Positions 12,895 through 24,000 of a stretch of DNA of 64,000 bases are shown piece after piece; the stretch's first letter is position 1; every line of letters starts with the position of its first letter. Position numbers and translations under genes: made by a program. The stretch is from Caenorhabditis remanei (Eukaryota; Nematoda; Chromadorea; Rhabditida; Rhabditidae), in contig NC_071331.1 in the NCBI RefSeq assembly GCF_010183535.1, forward strand, positions 6,200,001-6,264,000, read 5' to 3'. Below the pieces are notes generated by a model. That model had not been told where the DNA came from and searched no databases. It saw only the letters and a list, made by a program, of their open reading frames with translations.

Positions 12895-12957
12895 TTATCT
12901 CTGCTATCGGAGACATTATCTCTGCTATCGGAGACATTATCTCTGCAAGGTTATAAC
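12895..12957. repeat. 21-bp tandem repeat, three units
   Basis: The 21-bp unit beginning ATCGGAGACATTATCTCTGC is repeated three times; the third unit diverges at its last base. Confidence 0.9.
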
Positions 12958-13258
12958 AGATTTAAAACAGTAAATTTTTTGTAACTGTTCAGAATAGTTT
13001 CTACACCACTTTATTCTGGACGATTTTCGTGTTTCGATCCGAAAGTTGCAATATGGTCAAAAAAATCATTATTAGAATGAATCAATGTTTTAGGATACAG
13101 CCCTCGTAATTTTTCGACAATATTTTTGAGAATGACTCAATTTCGGTCTATCGGGTCAGGCAAGTAAATTTTTCTAGTTTGAAAATGCATATCGGACGTA
13201 TCAGTCAGACTAATCTCGATAGAGTTTTACCAGATTCAAAACAGTTTATTTTTTGTAA

Positions 13259-13266
13259 CTGTTTCA
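13259..13266 (+). promoter_or_regulatory. CTGTTTCA box in a duplicated block
   Basis: Exact core in TTTTTTGTAACTGTTTCAG; paralogous positions at 12.13 and 12.98 kb read CTGTTCGG and CTGTTCAG. Confidence 0.58.
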
Positions 13267-14699
13267 GATTATAGTTTTAATTATGTATGAGTCTTATTTT
13301 AGCTCCCAATTTCGCAAGGGTTTCACTGTTTCGTACTTAAAGTATAGATTCGCAGATTTAGACAAGCATTATTAAATACCTCCCATCTTGCACTTCCCTC
13401 TTCATTACCCTTCTTAATTTCCTCTCTCCCTCCTCCGAACCACTTCTCATTCTTCATTTTCACTAAATTATTTTACGAGCCATTCGTCCCGTCCGTCCTG
13501 CCGAAGAAAAGTGTCGCCTCAGGCGACACCGACGCCTTGAAGGAGGAAAAAGAAAGGGGAGGACACTTTTTATTGAATTTATGCCTGCTTTTCGGCATTC
13601 GAGAGCCTCTAGAGACTCGCTGGTCAGTGCTTTGAAGTTTTTGAAGAGGAGGAAAAAGAGAGAGAGATAGGAGGAATAAGAAATATGTTCGAACTTTTTG
13701 AAATCTCATTCGCAACGATTTTTTCTTGTTTCAAATGCAGTTTATTGTTTGGATAGGCGATCAGTATTTAGTGACTTAGTGCATTTAACGACTAGAGGGT
13801 TTCACTGCACTTTCAAAGGAAATGTCAAAATTTTTGTTTTATGAGCCTACAACTCGCTGATTAATTACATATGTATGTCGTATCAAAATTCTCATCTATT
13901 ATAGTTGAACCAGATTCTGAAAATTTGAAAATGCGATCGCAGATTTCTGTACAGTTTCACATTTGACTCATAAAACGGATTTTTTTCAAAGACATTACTG
14001 TGCTTAGATATGTACCCTCCATCAGTATTGTAATTTTTTGAAATTCTCACTGTTTTGAGAATATCAGAAATCGTCTGAATAGTTTTGAGAGCAATTCTTT
14101 CCGAATTTGATAAATCTTTCTTTCACTTATTCACTATTTCATGACCTTATTATTTCAATTCTGTCAGTAACTTTAATAATCAAAATGACTTTGATATTCC
14201 AGACACTGTTACAAGAGCATTTCTTAGTCTCAGAACGTTTTGAATGTTTTTACTTATTGCTGAAACGAAGAAATTGAATAGAACGATTTTGTTATCAATC
14301 AGGAAAGGGGAGCGTTATAAATTTCCAATTGAAAAAAAACATTTTTAACGAGTTTCACACAGTGTGTTTGATAGTCCCACTATTTTAAATTTTCGTTTGT
14401 ACTGAAAAGTTTGGAAGTCTAGTCTATTCGCTTTAAAAAAATCTTGAACTTTTAGAATTCGACTTTCTTCTCTTTTCCATTTATTATTCTAATTCATGAT
14501 TCTCTTTTATCAAATCTGTCAGTAAGTGTAATAATATTAATGTAAGCTGAATTGTACCTTTTGTTGTTCCAGACACTGTTACACGAATTATCTTGCCAGG
14601 GAAGTCTCAAATATTTCAATTTTGGATTTACTTGGGAGCAACATGTGAAAAAATTGACAAAAATGAGATACGGCAAAGTTCCAATCACTAAGTAGGGAA

Positions 14700-15340
14700 C
14701 AGGGGTGTGCGGAACGGAATTCGGAATTCCGAAAAATTCCGAAAATCGGCTAATTTTCGGAACGGAATTCCGATCGGAATATTCCGAAAAAAAAATTCGG
14801 AACGAAATTCCAATCGGAATATTCCGAAAAAAAAATTTCGGAATGAAATTCCGATCGGAATATTCCGAAAAAAAAATTTCGGAATGGAATTCCGATCGGA
14901 ACGTTCCGAAAAAAATTCGGAATGGAAGAGAAAGAACTGTATTAAAGGCGCATGCGCACTTTTCATGACGGGTCTCGAACAAATTTTTTTCTGCAGTTTT
15001 CAGGTGGTTTTTTTTTAATTTTCGTCTTTTCGCAGTGTTTTTTTAAAACAAAAAAACGGTTTTCAGCATTCGATATGGGTAAATGGGACAGTCTGTTGAA
15101 AAAAATTCCGAAAGTCCGAAAATCGGAATATTCCGAAATTCCGAAAGTCCGAAAATCCGAAATTCGGACAATTCCGAAATTCCGAAATTCCGAAAATCCG
15201 AAATTCGGAATAGTCCGAGATTCCGAAAGTCCGAAAATTTGAAATTCGGACAATTCCGAGATTCCGAAATTCCGAAATTTTGAAACTCGGACATTTTTTA
15301 GTGTCCGAAATTCCGAAATTTTCCTGTCCGCACACCCCTG
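14700..15340. mobile_element. CGGAATTCCGAAA-repeat element with 9-bp target duplication, 641 bp
   Basis: Termini CAGGGGTGTGCGG / CCGCACACCCCTG; exact direct repeat AGTAGGGAA on both sides (14691-14699, 15341-15349). Inside, two blocks of CGGAATTCC/ATTCCGAAA short tandem repeats flank a unique 150-bp centre. Its ends resemble the 1.3-kb element. All ORFs here are repeat artefacts. Confidence 0.85.
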
Positions 15341-16106
15341 AGTAGGGAATCCAAGTACTGGTCAGGGAAGAAGTTGTGTTCTTAATTTTCAGCTGAAAAA
15401 GATAATTTTTGAACGTGTTTCACAGTGCACTTGATTGTTCCATACATATTAAAATGTTGTTCATTGTGCTGATAATTTTCGTCCGGTTACCCCTAACTGC
15501 ATGAAATGAGTTATTCTCAACAAAAAAATCTCCAACCTTCTAGTGAGTGCTTAAACAAAAATTTATCAACTACAAAAGTGAAGCTCTATGTTTTGATCTA
15601 CCAAATCTACAAAAACCGATTCTTTTAAACGTTATTTAAGACAGTGACAAGCAACCAAGAACGTACTAAACGTTTTGAAACAACACTACGATAATAAAAC
15701 TTACTGAAACATACATTTTTTGAATATCAACACCGTTTACTTTTCATATGTTTTGGTCTTGCGGCTCCACTCCCATGACTCTCCCATTGAAAACGCGCCA
15801 ACGTCACCCCATCCATCCCCACTCTCCCTCTTTTCCCAACCCATTTCCCCTTTCCCATCCCCAAAAAAGTGTCCTTTCCCTCAATTTCTCGCTCTTTTTT
15901 CGATATTTCCTCTCTACTTTTTCCCATTCGAACAACAATTGCAACACCACCTGCAGGCAGCACAACAGGTGCACCTCTCGTTCGAACACTTTTTTCCGAA
16001 ATCTCTTTCTCTAAATCTCTCTATCCAATATTGCCCCTTTTTTCACAATAAGCGCGGAATTTTGATTTCAATTGGTATTGTCACATTTGGTTTATTCCTA
16101 ACTAGT

Positions 16107-16154
16107 ATGAAAAATCATTGGCGTGCAGTGAGAGGAGGACGAGGAAATTATAGG
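16107..16154 (+). CDS. possible upstream 5' coding exon of jac-1 (16 codons)
   Basis: ATG follows a CTAACTAG acceptor-like site. Sixteen codons rich in Arg/Gly (RAVRGGRGNYR) end at TAGG|GTAGGT in phase 0, and exon 1 (17873) opens in phase 0 right after an acceptor. If spliced, 16 residues precede the M of exon 1. A chance ORF is quite possible. Confidence 0.25.
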
Positions 16155-16882
16155 GTAGGTGGACTATTCCTTTTGACTATCTCCGATTGGGCTTACCTTT
16201 TTTGGGAGTCGTGATTGAAAATTAATGGAGTTTTCCAAGCGATATCAGGAACTGCAATCAAAATCTATTTTTCTGGGGGATAGGAAACAGAAATATTTAG
16301 AAAAAAAAGATAATTTCGATTGAAATATTGTGGGTATTGAATGACTTATTATTCGCCAGTAAAAACTTTGCATCCGAAACAGTAGACACTTTTTGTGTTT
16401 TATGAAGTTTCAAAACTGTGCCACGGTCTAATTGATCGTTACGATAAATGAGCTTCTTTTTTATAGTTGACGACTTTTTTGTTCTAGCTTTTCTTTTTTT
16501 TCCTTCCACCTTCCGCTTTCCGCTAAATATTTTTTATTCCGCCTTCCGCCTTCCTCCATTTCAAAAACCGTTTTACGAACCACTTATTTTCTGTTTTACG
16601 AACTACTTATTTTCCTACCTATTAATGTTTCATTTAATTCCATCCGTTTTTTTTAAATATATGTGCAACCGTAGGAATTTGGTTCATGATACGGAATTTT
16701 TCAGAGAAATCACTCATGGTGTAGTGCTAACACAGTGCTCACACATGACTTATTTTTGGATGTGTTTCTAATACTATTGGTGGAATAAGAGGATGGTACG
16801 AGCCCCAGCATAACGAAGAATTGAAAACCGCTTCGCTTAAAATATCACTAACTTTTTTCCGTTCCAGCACATCACAATTAAT

Positions 16883-16890
16883 TGAAACAG
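16883..16890 (-). promoter_or_regulatory. CTGTTTCA box, copy A of a pair
   Basis: CACAATTAATTGAAACAGTA at 16873 is repeated almost exactly at 17311. Confidence 0.58.
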
Positions 16891-17320
16891 TACAATTTTA
16901 TCTAGTTTAATATCTCCGGACAGGAAACTATTTTCCTATGACTGGCGGCCATATGAAAAGTGGTGAGAAAATGAGGACCCAATGGAATTGCAGTGTCGGT
17001 TTTTTCATAATTTTTTCGTTTATTCAGCAGGCCCGAAATCGAGGGGTGTTCCATCCTTTTTGTGCGCACTGTACAATGTATCTTTCCAGCATTATGATTA
17101 GTGATAATGATTTCTTCCATAAGCCTACTACCATACCCATTTTCTACTACCATTCACTTTTGTCCTGGAACCGAAAAAAGCTGTTGTTGGATGTATTATT
17201 TCGGAACCAATCGAAAAATCGAAAATCACCTTGGTCCAAATTGAAAATAGGAAACAGCGCTTTTTTTGTACTCAATACCAATATCACTATTTTTTTCCGT
17301 TCCAACTGTTCACAATTAAT

Positions 17321-17328
17321 TGAAACAG
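17321..17328 (-). promoter_or_regulatory. CTGTTTCA box, copy B of a pair
   Basis: Same context as 16883, including the upstream TTTTTTCCGTTCCA; a tandem duplicate 438 bp away. Confidence 0.58.
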
Positions 17329-17872
17329 TACAATTGTATTTTGTTTAACCGAATATTTCACTGAGTATATGTTCCCAGTTTTATCTTTTTTTGATTTTCC
17401 GATTACTCCTCTAATCTCTCAATCAACCACCACCACAACTCATCTCCCGTTCTCTTACACATTTCACTTGGGATACCTCTGCACCCGGTCCCAGAGCCAA
17501 AGAGAAAAAAAACTAGTGGCACATCAATCTCCCTCACTAATATTTCTTTTGCACTCCCCCTATCCTCTCCTACCACCAATTGTCAATCAACTAACAGATT
17601 CTATCAAACGGCTGGTGTCAAAATTATTTCGGTTTTGAAAAGTTCAGAAATTTAATCAAGGGGGTTAATTTTGATTTGATGGATATATTTTTTAAATCAT
17701 TTGGACTCCATTTTCATAGTTTTTGTGTTATTTTAACTTTTTACGTCCTTGATTTGAAATCTCTACATATTTCCCAATTTTTTTCCCGTTTTTCAAAGTT
17801 CTCATATAATTTTTCTATATTTTTTCTCAATTATCTCAATATCCTTGATTTACCTTCTAATTCAATTTCCAG

Positions 17873-18033
17873 ATGATCTCCTCGGGTTGGATGCAAGAAA
17901 TGGAGCCGATACCCGAAGAGGGCACCGAGGCAGATGGCTCCGAGTGGGGTGCCACGTCAGACGGAGGCACCGGGAAGAGGACGATGCGGAAGAAGGAGGT
18001 GTACACCTCCGAGCAGATTAATACACTTGTTAG
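17873..18033 (+). CDS. jac-1: jac-1 exon 1 (residues 1-54)
   Basis: Begins with ATG immediately after TTTCCAG and ends at TAG|GTTAGT. It encodes an acidic Gly/Glu-rich stretch followed by basic RTMRKKE. GC-rich codons stand out against the AT-rich flanks. The exon leaves two bases that join exon 2 to give Ser. Confidence 0.8.
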
Positions 18034-21000
18034 GTTAGTTTTTTTCTCTTTGATTTAAAGGTACATACCTCAACCCCAAAAAAAGACAAAAAGGACCGCC
18101 AAATCCTAATACAAACAACCACCTGCATCACCCCATATTTCCGTTTTTGCATCGGATTAAAGGGAGGTACCATTCTGTCTGTGTCTGCCTGATTCCTTAC
18201 ACTATTTCATTGTGATCTACAAAATGTTTATTGTTGTCATTAATATTCGACCGATTCGTCTATAGATGGATGAATTATTGTTTTTCGTGTAGAGACTGTC
18301 CTGATATAGTTGAGTCTTTGATTTCTTCGGGTTTCCACGTGGACTTTTTAGTCAACAATTTAAATGTTTCGGATTCTTGCTAACTTCAAATCATATTTTT
18401 ATAGTGAATAATTCAAACGTACCGTTTCTGAAATCTAGAATTTTCTGTTGCATAAGTTATGTTTAGAAACACCATCGTTAATTTTCCGCTCCTTGGATTG
18501 CTTTTTGTCTTTACCGTTTTTTCAAAAAGTTTTGTGTTCCAGAACATTCATAAATTCAGGTGTAGTCTTAATTTTTCAGTTTGTCGAGTGTGCAATTGCC
18601 ATGTTCTTCTTAATATACCTACACCCCACCAGCGTGTCTAAATGCAGCTCCTGCAGCTGGAACTGAACTTTTCCCGGATTTTGAAGTAGCGTATCTTGAT
18701 CTCAAAGACATTCTCGTGATTTTGATATGACTATGTCATGTTGATTTGTCAAAGTCATGGCATTAGGGTGTCGGTCCAATAAAGAAAATATGGTATCAGT
18801 TTCACACATTTTTCTTTTGGTTAACTTTTTGAAGTAGTTGGTGACTGTGTAAAAAAAACTGTTCTGTCCCAGAAATACCATAAATCATAATGTCGGTTCC
18901 AACACGTTACTTCTGGGTTATTTCAAATTTCCTAGTTTCATAATTTCAGTTTCCAAATATCCAAGTTAAAAGTTTCTCCGACTATGAGATTCAAATTTCT
19001 TAAGTTCAAAGACCACGTCATCACCCACAATAGTGGTTCATCAGAATTTTCGGAACTAGAAACTTTTGTTACAATAATCTAAAGAAAAACTGTCCTTAAA
19101 TCTCACTGTGTAAGGTTTTTACCAAATTCAGAAATAGTTAAAAACGTAGTTTTGAATCAAGAAAAACTTTCAGTTACATAACTTTAGTTTAGAAACGGTA
19201 TCAATATTCAATTTGATCAATTTATACACTATACACCGACTTCAGCAATTCTGCGACCGAATACGCAGAATGCTTCATTGAGAAATTCCAGTGGCTTAGA
19301 CAATATGACTGCTCTTGCTTTTCAAATGTCACTGTTCTGATAAATTCATAAAATTCACAATCAAATCACTGGGTTGATAGCTACAGGTGCTGCAGTATTT
19401 GTCTAAATTTAAAGATTTATGATAAGACCGAATTGGGTTGATTGATATTCATTTTTGGTTTAAGTTTCAGGAGTTTTGATGAGACCGAAAGCAATTTAGC
19501 AACCCAGCAATGAAAGCGGTTCGATGACTTCTTTAATTGGTGACTGTGTTAAAACTCTTCTGTTCTAGAAATACCATAAGACAAAAGTTTTGTTTTCTCA
19601 AGTTTGATAGTTCCAGTTTTCCAATATCCAAGTTAAAAGTTTTTCTGAGATTCAAATTTCATTATCAATTGATAGATTTAAAAAATGACCTTGAATAACC
19701 ATTCGATGTTTTCTCCTACTTTACAATATTCATGAAACATAAATTTGCAATTTCAGTGAACTGATATCATGCTATTTTTAAATTTCATTAATTCATTGAA
19801 GGAATTTTGCAGAATATTCAACAGGAACACCTATTAATCCCCCGTTGAAAGACTATCTGACCCCTCTTTGATGGCTCTTTCTCTCTCTTCATAAACGTGT
19901 CATCATTCCCCTATTCCCTATGACCCCTCTCCTCCAACAGAATGGTATGTGTGAGTAAGAGTATGCGCACACACTGATTCATTCACCCTTCTCTTCTCTC
20001 CATTGCTTCTTGTAAACAAAACATAAAACAATGTGTCCTCTCGTTCTGCGTCTCCTGACCTCTCGCTCGTGTTGGCAGAGTGCCAAAATGTGGGAGAGAT
20101 AAGTGGGGAGAGAAGAGAAATAGAGAGAGAGAGAGGGGGAGAAGGTGCGAAGAAATGTGTGTCCTTCGATGAATTGGGAAACAGAACGACGATTGTTTTT
20201 GATTCGTCTTTTCCAATATGTTCTCTTCGGGACAGTGGGAACTGGGATGTAATGACTCTAGTACGGTTTGAGTAAAACTATTCTGAGTTTTGTAAATGTT
20301 GTTCTTGAAACAGTTTATTTTTCAAAATAGTTACAGTTTCTTATAGTTTTCATATAAAAGGCTTCTATGATTATAACGTTATTTGACTGACATGATAATA
20401 TTTTTGCCAGGGATTTGCCGAACTGAAAATTTCGGGAATTTCAGAATTCGGAACTTTTCCAATATTTTCCGGCGGAAAAAAGTTCCGAAAGAAGTCGGAA
20501 ATTTTGGAATATCCGATTTCCGGTCCGCACATTCCTGATGGAGACCCCCTTCTAAAATCCGAGACTAAATCTCAGTAGGACAACCGATCATTTTTGAGAT
20601 CTTATCAAAAATCTAAAGTTGACTATCTGAAACGGTGATACATAAGTTGCTGTGTTTTTCACAATGTTTCAAAACTTTTTTCAATGTTTCACCTAGGTGT
20701 TATAATCGTTAAATAGCTGACATTTTTTGATCCAGGAAAACAAAAATCTATTTTCTAAAAACTATAATTTCAACCGAAAAGTGTCATTAATATTCCAAAA
20801 CCATTTTTTGAGTGCAAACGTTTCCCCCATTGAAAGCAATGGTTATAGTTGCACAAGTTATTGTTTCACTATTCAATTTTGTAGAATATCTCTGTTTCAC
20901 TGTTGATTTCACGCCAATTTCCAGTGCGCCTCTTGATTTTTCGAGTTTCGGTAAAGCGCAGTTACGGATAAGACTGTCTTCATTGTAAAACGCATGAATT

Positions 21001-24000
21001 GGAGCCAAAATAGGTGTCTGCTGAAATCACCTAGTCGAAACTGAAGAAAATAGACAAATTGTATCTGTTTCATCTACTTTTTAACTTTTGTTAAATCTTT
21101 CCCGATTTACTGCTACGCCATTATCCGGTCGTTCTCCCTAGTTTTCCAGTTTCAATAGAGTATAGGTTCTGATAAGAGTGCCACACCCTTTGAGAAAATT
21201 TCGTTGTTGGTAAAAAATAATGACAAATAACTTCACAAAAATGAGTACCAACTGAAATCACCTAGTTGAAACACTGTGGAACTTTCTAATTTTCGTCGGT
21301 TTCATTAGGTTTGTTTAGGTTCGTTATCACAATTCTCGTTGGTTCGTCCACCATCTCTACATGTTGACCATCCATCAAAAACCATATTCAAATGATTCTT
21401 TTCGCACTCTCTCTCTCTCTCTCTTTTTCTCTTTGTTTGCTTACCTTTCCCCCCTTCTCATACCTCCACGCTCACCTCCTTTCCGCCCCGGCCAACGGCA
21501 CAAAAAGAAAACTCTCTTCCTCTCTCTCTCTCTTCCGATCGCCCAGTTTCTTTTTGTTTCTCTTTCTCACTGCTCTCTTTTTCTCGCCGGGGGTTTTCGA
21601 AGATTTTGATGATTAGCTATGAGTTTCTAAACGAAATTGGAATTTTTCGTGTAACTGAATAGGAAATAACAATTATAAAACGATGCTTTGTCTGAAAATG
21701 TATAATTTTTTGCAGTTTCAGTTTCTAGGTGAGTTTTTAGCGGTCTAGTAGTTAAGGCAATACAGTAGCGAGCATAGGTGAGGGCAGATTCATACTTTCC
21801 TGTGTAACTCAGCGGAATCGTGTCCGTTTTGCATAATCTTTTTTTTGACAGATAGCTGAAACATTCAGTAATAAGAAAATAAGTTTTTTGTAAAAGTATC
21901 AGTTTTGATTTTTTTTGATAATCGATTTTTCCTGACCGTGATTTGAAAATTTGAAAAAAAACTTTTATTTTTCTCTTGGAGTTATTGAGTTTTTGATGTC
22001 AAAATGATGGAACATGTTTAAATAAACAAAAAATTATGTTAAATTAGTTTCTTAGTTCCAGAGCATCGTGCTAGAGCTCCAGAAGTCAATAGTAGCGACC
22101 TTGGAAAAACCTTCATAACTCATCAAAAAATTATCCAAATTAGCCAAAACATGTACTCAAAGACGTGTTTTGAGTTTTTCTCCAAACCAACATCAAAAAA
22201 TCAAGATTAAAAAAAAATAATTTTTCAAATTTTTTTCACTCAAAAATTTTTCATTCCAATTTTTTCCTGGATTTCCGATATTTTCTGGCTATAAAACGAA
22301 CAAAAAACACAAACATGTGTTTTATTATTTTGTGATAAAGCACTTTGCATGCAGTATTTGAAACGTATGTTCGTTTTATAGCCAGAAAATATCGGAAATC
22401 CAGGAAAAAATTGGAATGAAAAAATTTTGAGTGAAAAAAATTTGAAAATATTTTTATCTAAAATCTTGATTTTTTGATGTTGATTTCTAGAAAAACTTAA
22501 AACCCGTCTTTTAGTACATTTTTTGGCTAATTTTGATAATTTTTTGATGAGTTATGAAGGTTTTTCCAAGGTCGCTACTATTGACTTCTGGAGCTCTAGC
22601 ACGATGCTCTGGAACTAAGAAACTAATTTAACATAATTTTTTGTTTATTTAAACATGTTCCATCATTTTTACATTAAAAACTCAATAACTCCAAGAGAAA
22701 AATAAAAAGTTTTTTTTCGAATTTTCAAATCACGGTCAGGAAAAAGCGATTATCAAAAAAAATCAGAATTGGAACTATTTCAAAAAACTGATTTTCGTAT
22801 TGCTGAATGTTTCAGCTATCTGTCAAAAAAAAGATTATGCAAAACGGGCACGATTCAGCAGAGATACACATGAAAGTATGAATCTGCCCTCACCTATGCT
22901 CGCTACTGTACGTGATATCTCTGCGAATCTGTGTATGAAAAACAAAATTAAACGATTCTCAGATTTTTTTTTTGATTTTCTGCTATTTTTCACTGTTTCA
23001 ACTTGGTTCTTCAAGCTACCAAGATTTTTCGCAATAATGTCTCCGAGATTTAAATGTCAATCAGTACTTAATTTAATGAAAAAGGTGCCGTTTCAAACTT
23101 TGCACATTTGAGTGCTTGTATTTGAATACCGTTTCTCGAATACCGTTGAAGTGATTATAATGTTAATACGTACTCACTAGGTTCGATTGCGCTCATGTTA
23201 TTACAAGAATCTCCTTTAACTATAAATCAGTAAGAAAATTCGGGGAAATGTCGATTCAGACTTTGCACATAGGAGGGATCATAGGGTCATCATGTTAATA
23301 CGTACTGAGTAGATGCGGGTGCCAAATTTTGCATATCATCACACTTGTAACCGGGCCGGATCCGGACCTTGGACGCGCCTTGTCATTTTGAAACAAGTTC
23401 AAGACCCGGATCCGGCCCGGTTGCAAGTATGCACGTTTTAAAGAAAAACTTTCTAGACACTGAAATCTCGCTCTCCCACTTTTTCCGATTTTCTGCTCTT
23501 TTTCACTGTTTCGAATTGGTTTTTCAAGCTGCCAAGATTTTTCGCAATAATATCACAGGGCCTCTGTCATCTAACTATCAATCGATAATGAATTCGAAAA
23601 AAGGTGCCGTTTCAGACTTTGCACATGTGAGTGCTTGTATTTAAAAACCGTTTTACGGACAAAGTAAAAGCTTGTAGAGATTGAAATTTGCTTTTTTTCC
23701 GGATTCGAAACTGCGGTATCAGCTTAAAGTATTTGAAAAGACTAGTGGGTGGATTCAAATTTTTCTTTACATCAAACAGTTCATCGCGTGTGTTTCCGAA
23801 AGCGACTGATAATAAGACAAAGTCCACATTTTCACTGTTTTCGAGATATCATTTCTAGAGATTTCTCTGTTTTCTACACTCTGGAATTCGGTTGACGATT
23901 CGCTTGTGATAACTTCTATTTTCTCACTCAAATTTTTTTCTGTTCCTCTTATTTGATATTTTGAACTCGATTCGGTTTTGAATTTAGTACGTACCAAATC

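Larger units (their letters stand above)
11800..13280. repeat. diverged tandem duplications carrying CTGTTTCA boxes
   Basis: 11801-11862 aligns with 12358-12418 (CTAACAGTC..TTTCTGTTTCATGACT), and 12113-12200 with 12965-13050 and 13240-13275 (ACAGTTTATTTTTTG..AACTGTT; GGACGATTTTCGTGTTTCGAT). Confidence 0.78.
1..17872. other. region upstream of jac-1, no convincing gene
   Basis: Outside the named repeats I see no exon set that splices in frame. The ORFs here are low-complexity pyrimidine tracts or repeat-derived. Notable content: CT microsatellite 2072-2093, foldback element 3906-5214, hAT-type elements at 1.3, 3.4, 8.0, 11.2 and 14.7 kb, diverged duplications at 11.8-13.3 and 14.2-14.6 kb, and 14 exact CTGTTTCA boxes. 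Confidence 0.6.
22950..23655. repeat. tandem duplication with a CTGTTTCA box in one copy
   Basis: 22970-23130 and 23475-23655 align (TTTTCACTGTTTC.., CCAAGATTTTTCGCAATAAT, GGTGCCGTTTCA, GAGTGCTTGTATTT). The first has CTGTTTCA, the second CTGTTTCG. A third partial copy lies around 23160-23290. Confidence 0.8.

Noticed and set aside
12895..12957. CRISPR-like array
   Set aside because: Three contiguous 21-bp units without spacers in a eukaryotic genome: an ordinary tandem repeat.
14494..15335. Overlapping ORFs on both strands with repeated FRSEYSEKK / SEFRNFGI-like peptides
   Set aside because: They are translations of CGGAATTCC/ATTCCGAAA tandem repeats inside a transposon-like element; every frame is open because of the repeat unit.
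15720..16214. 164-codon ORF rich in Pro, Ser and Phe
   Set aside because: Arises from a C/T-rich tract; overlapping open frames on both strands and no splice or domain support. The short ATG exon candidate inside it is listed separately in another light.
16938..17348. 136-codon + strand ORF upstream of jac-1
   Set aside because: Contains the duplicated box context and low-complexity runs; no splice link in phase to exon 1 was found.
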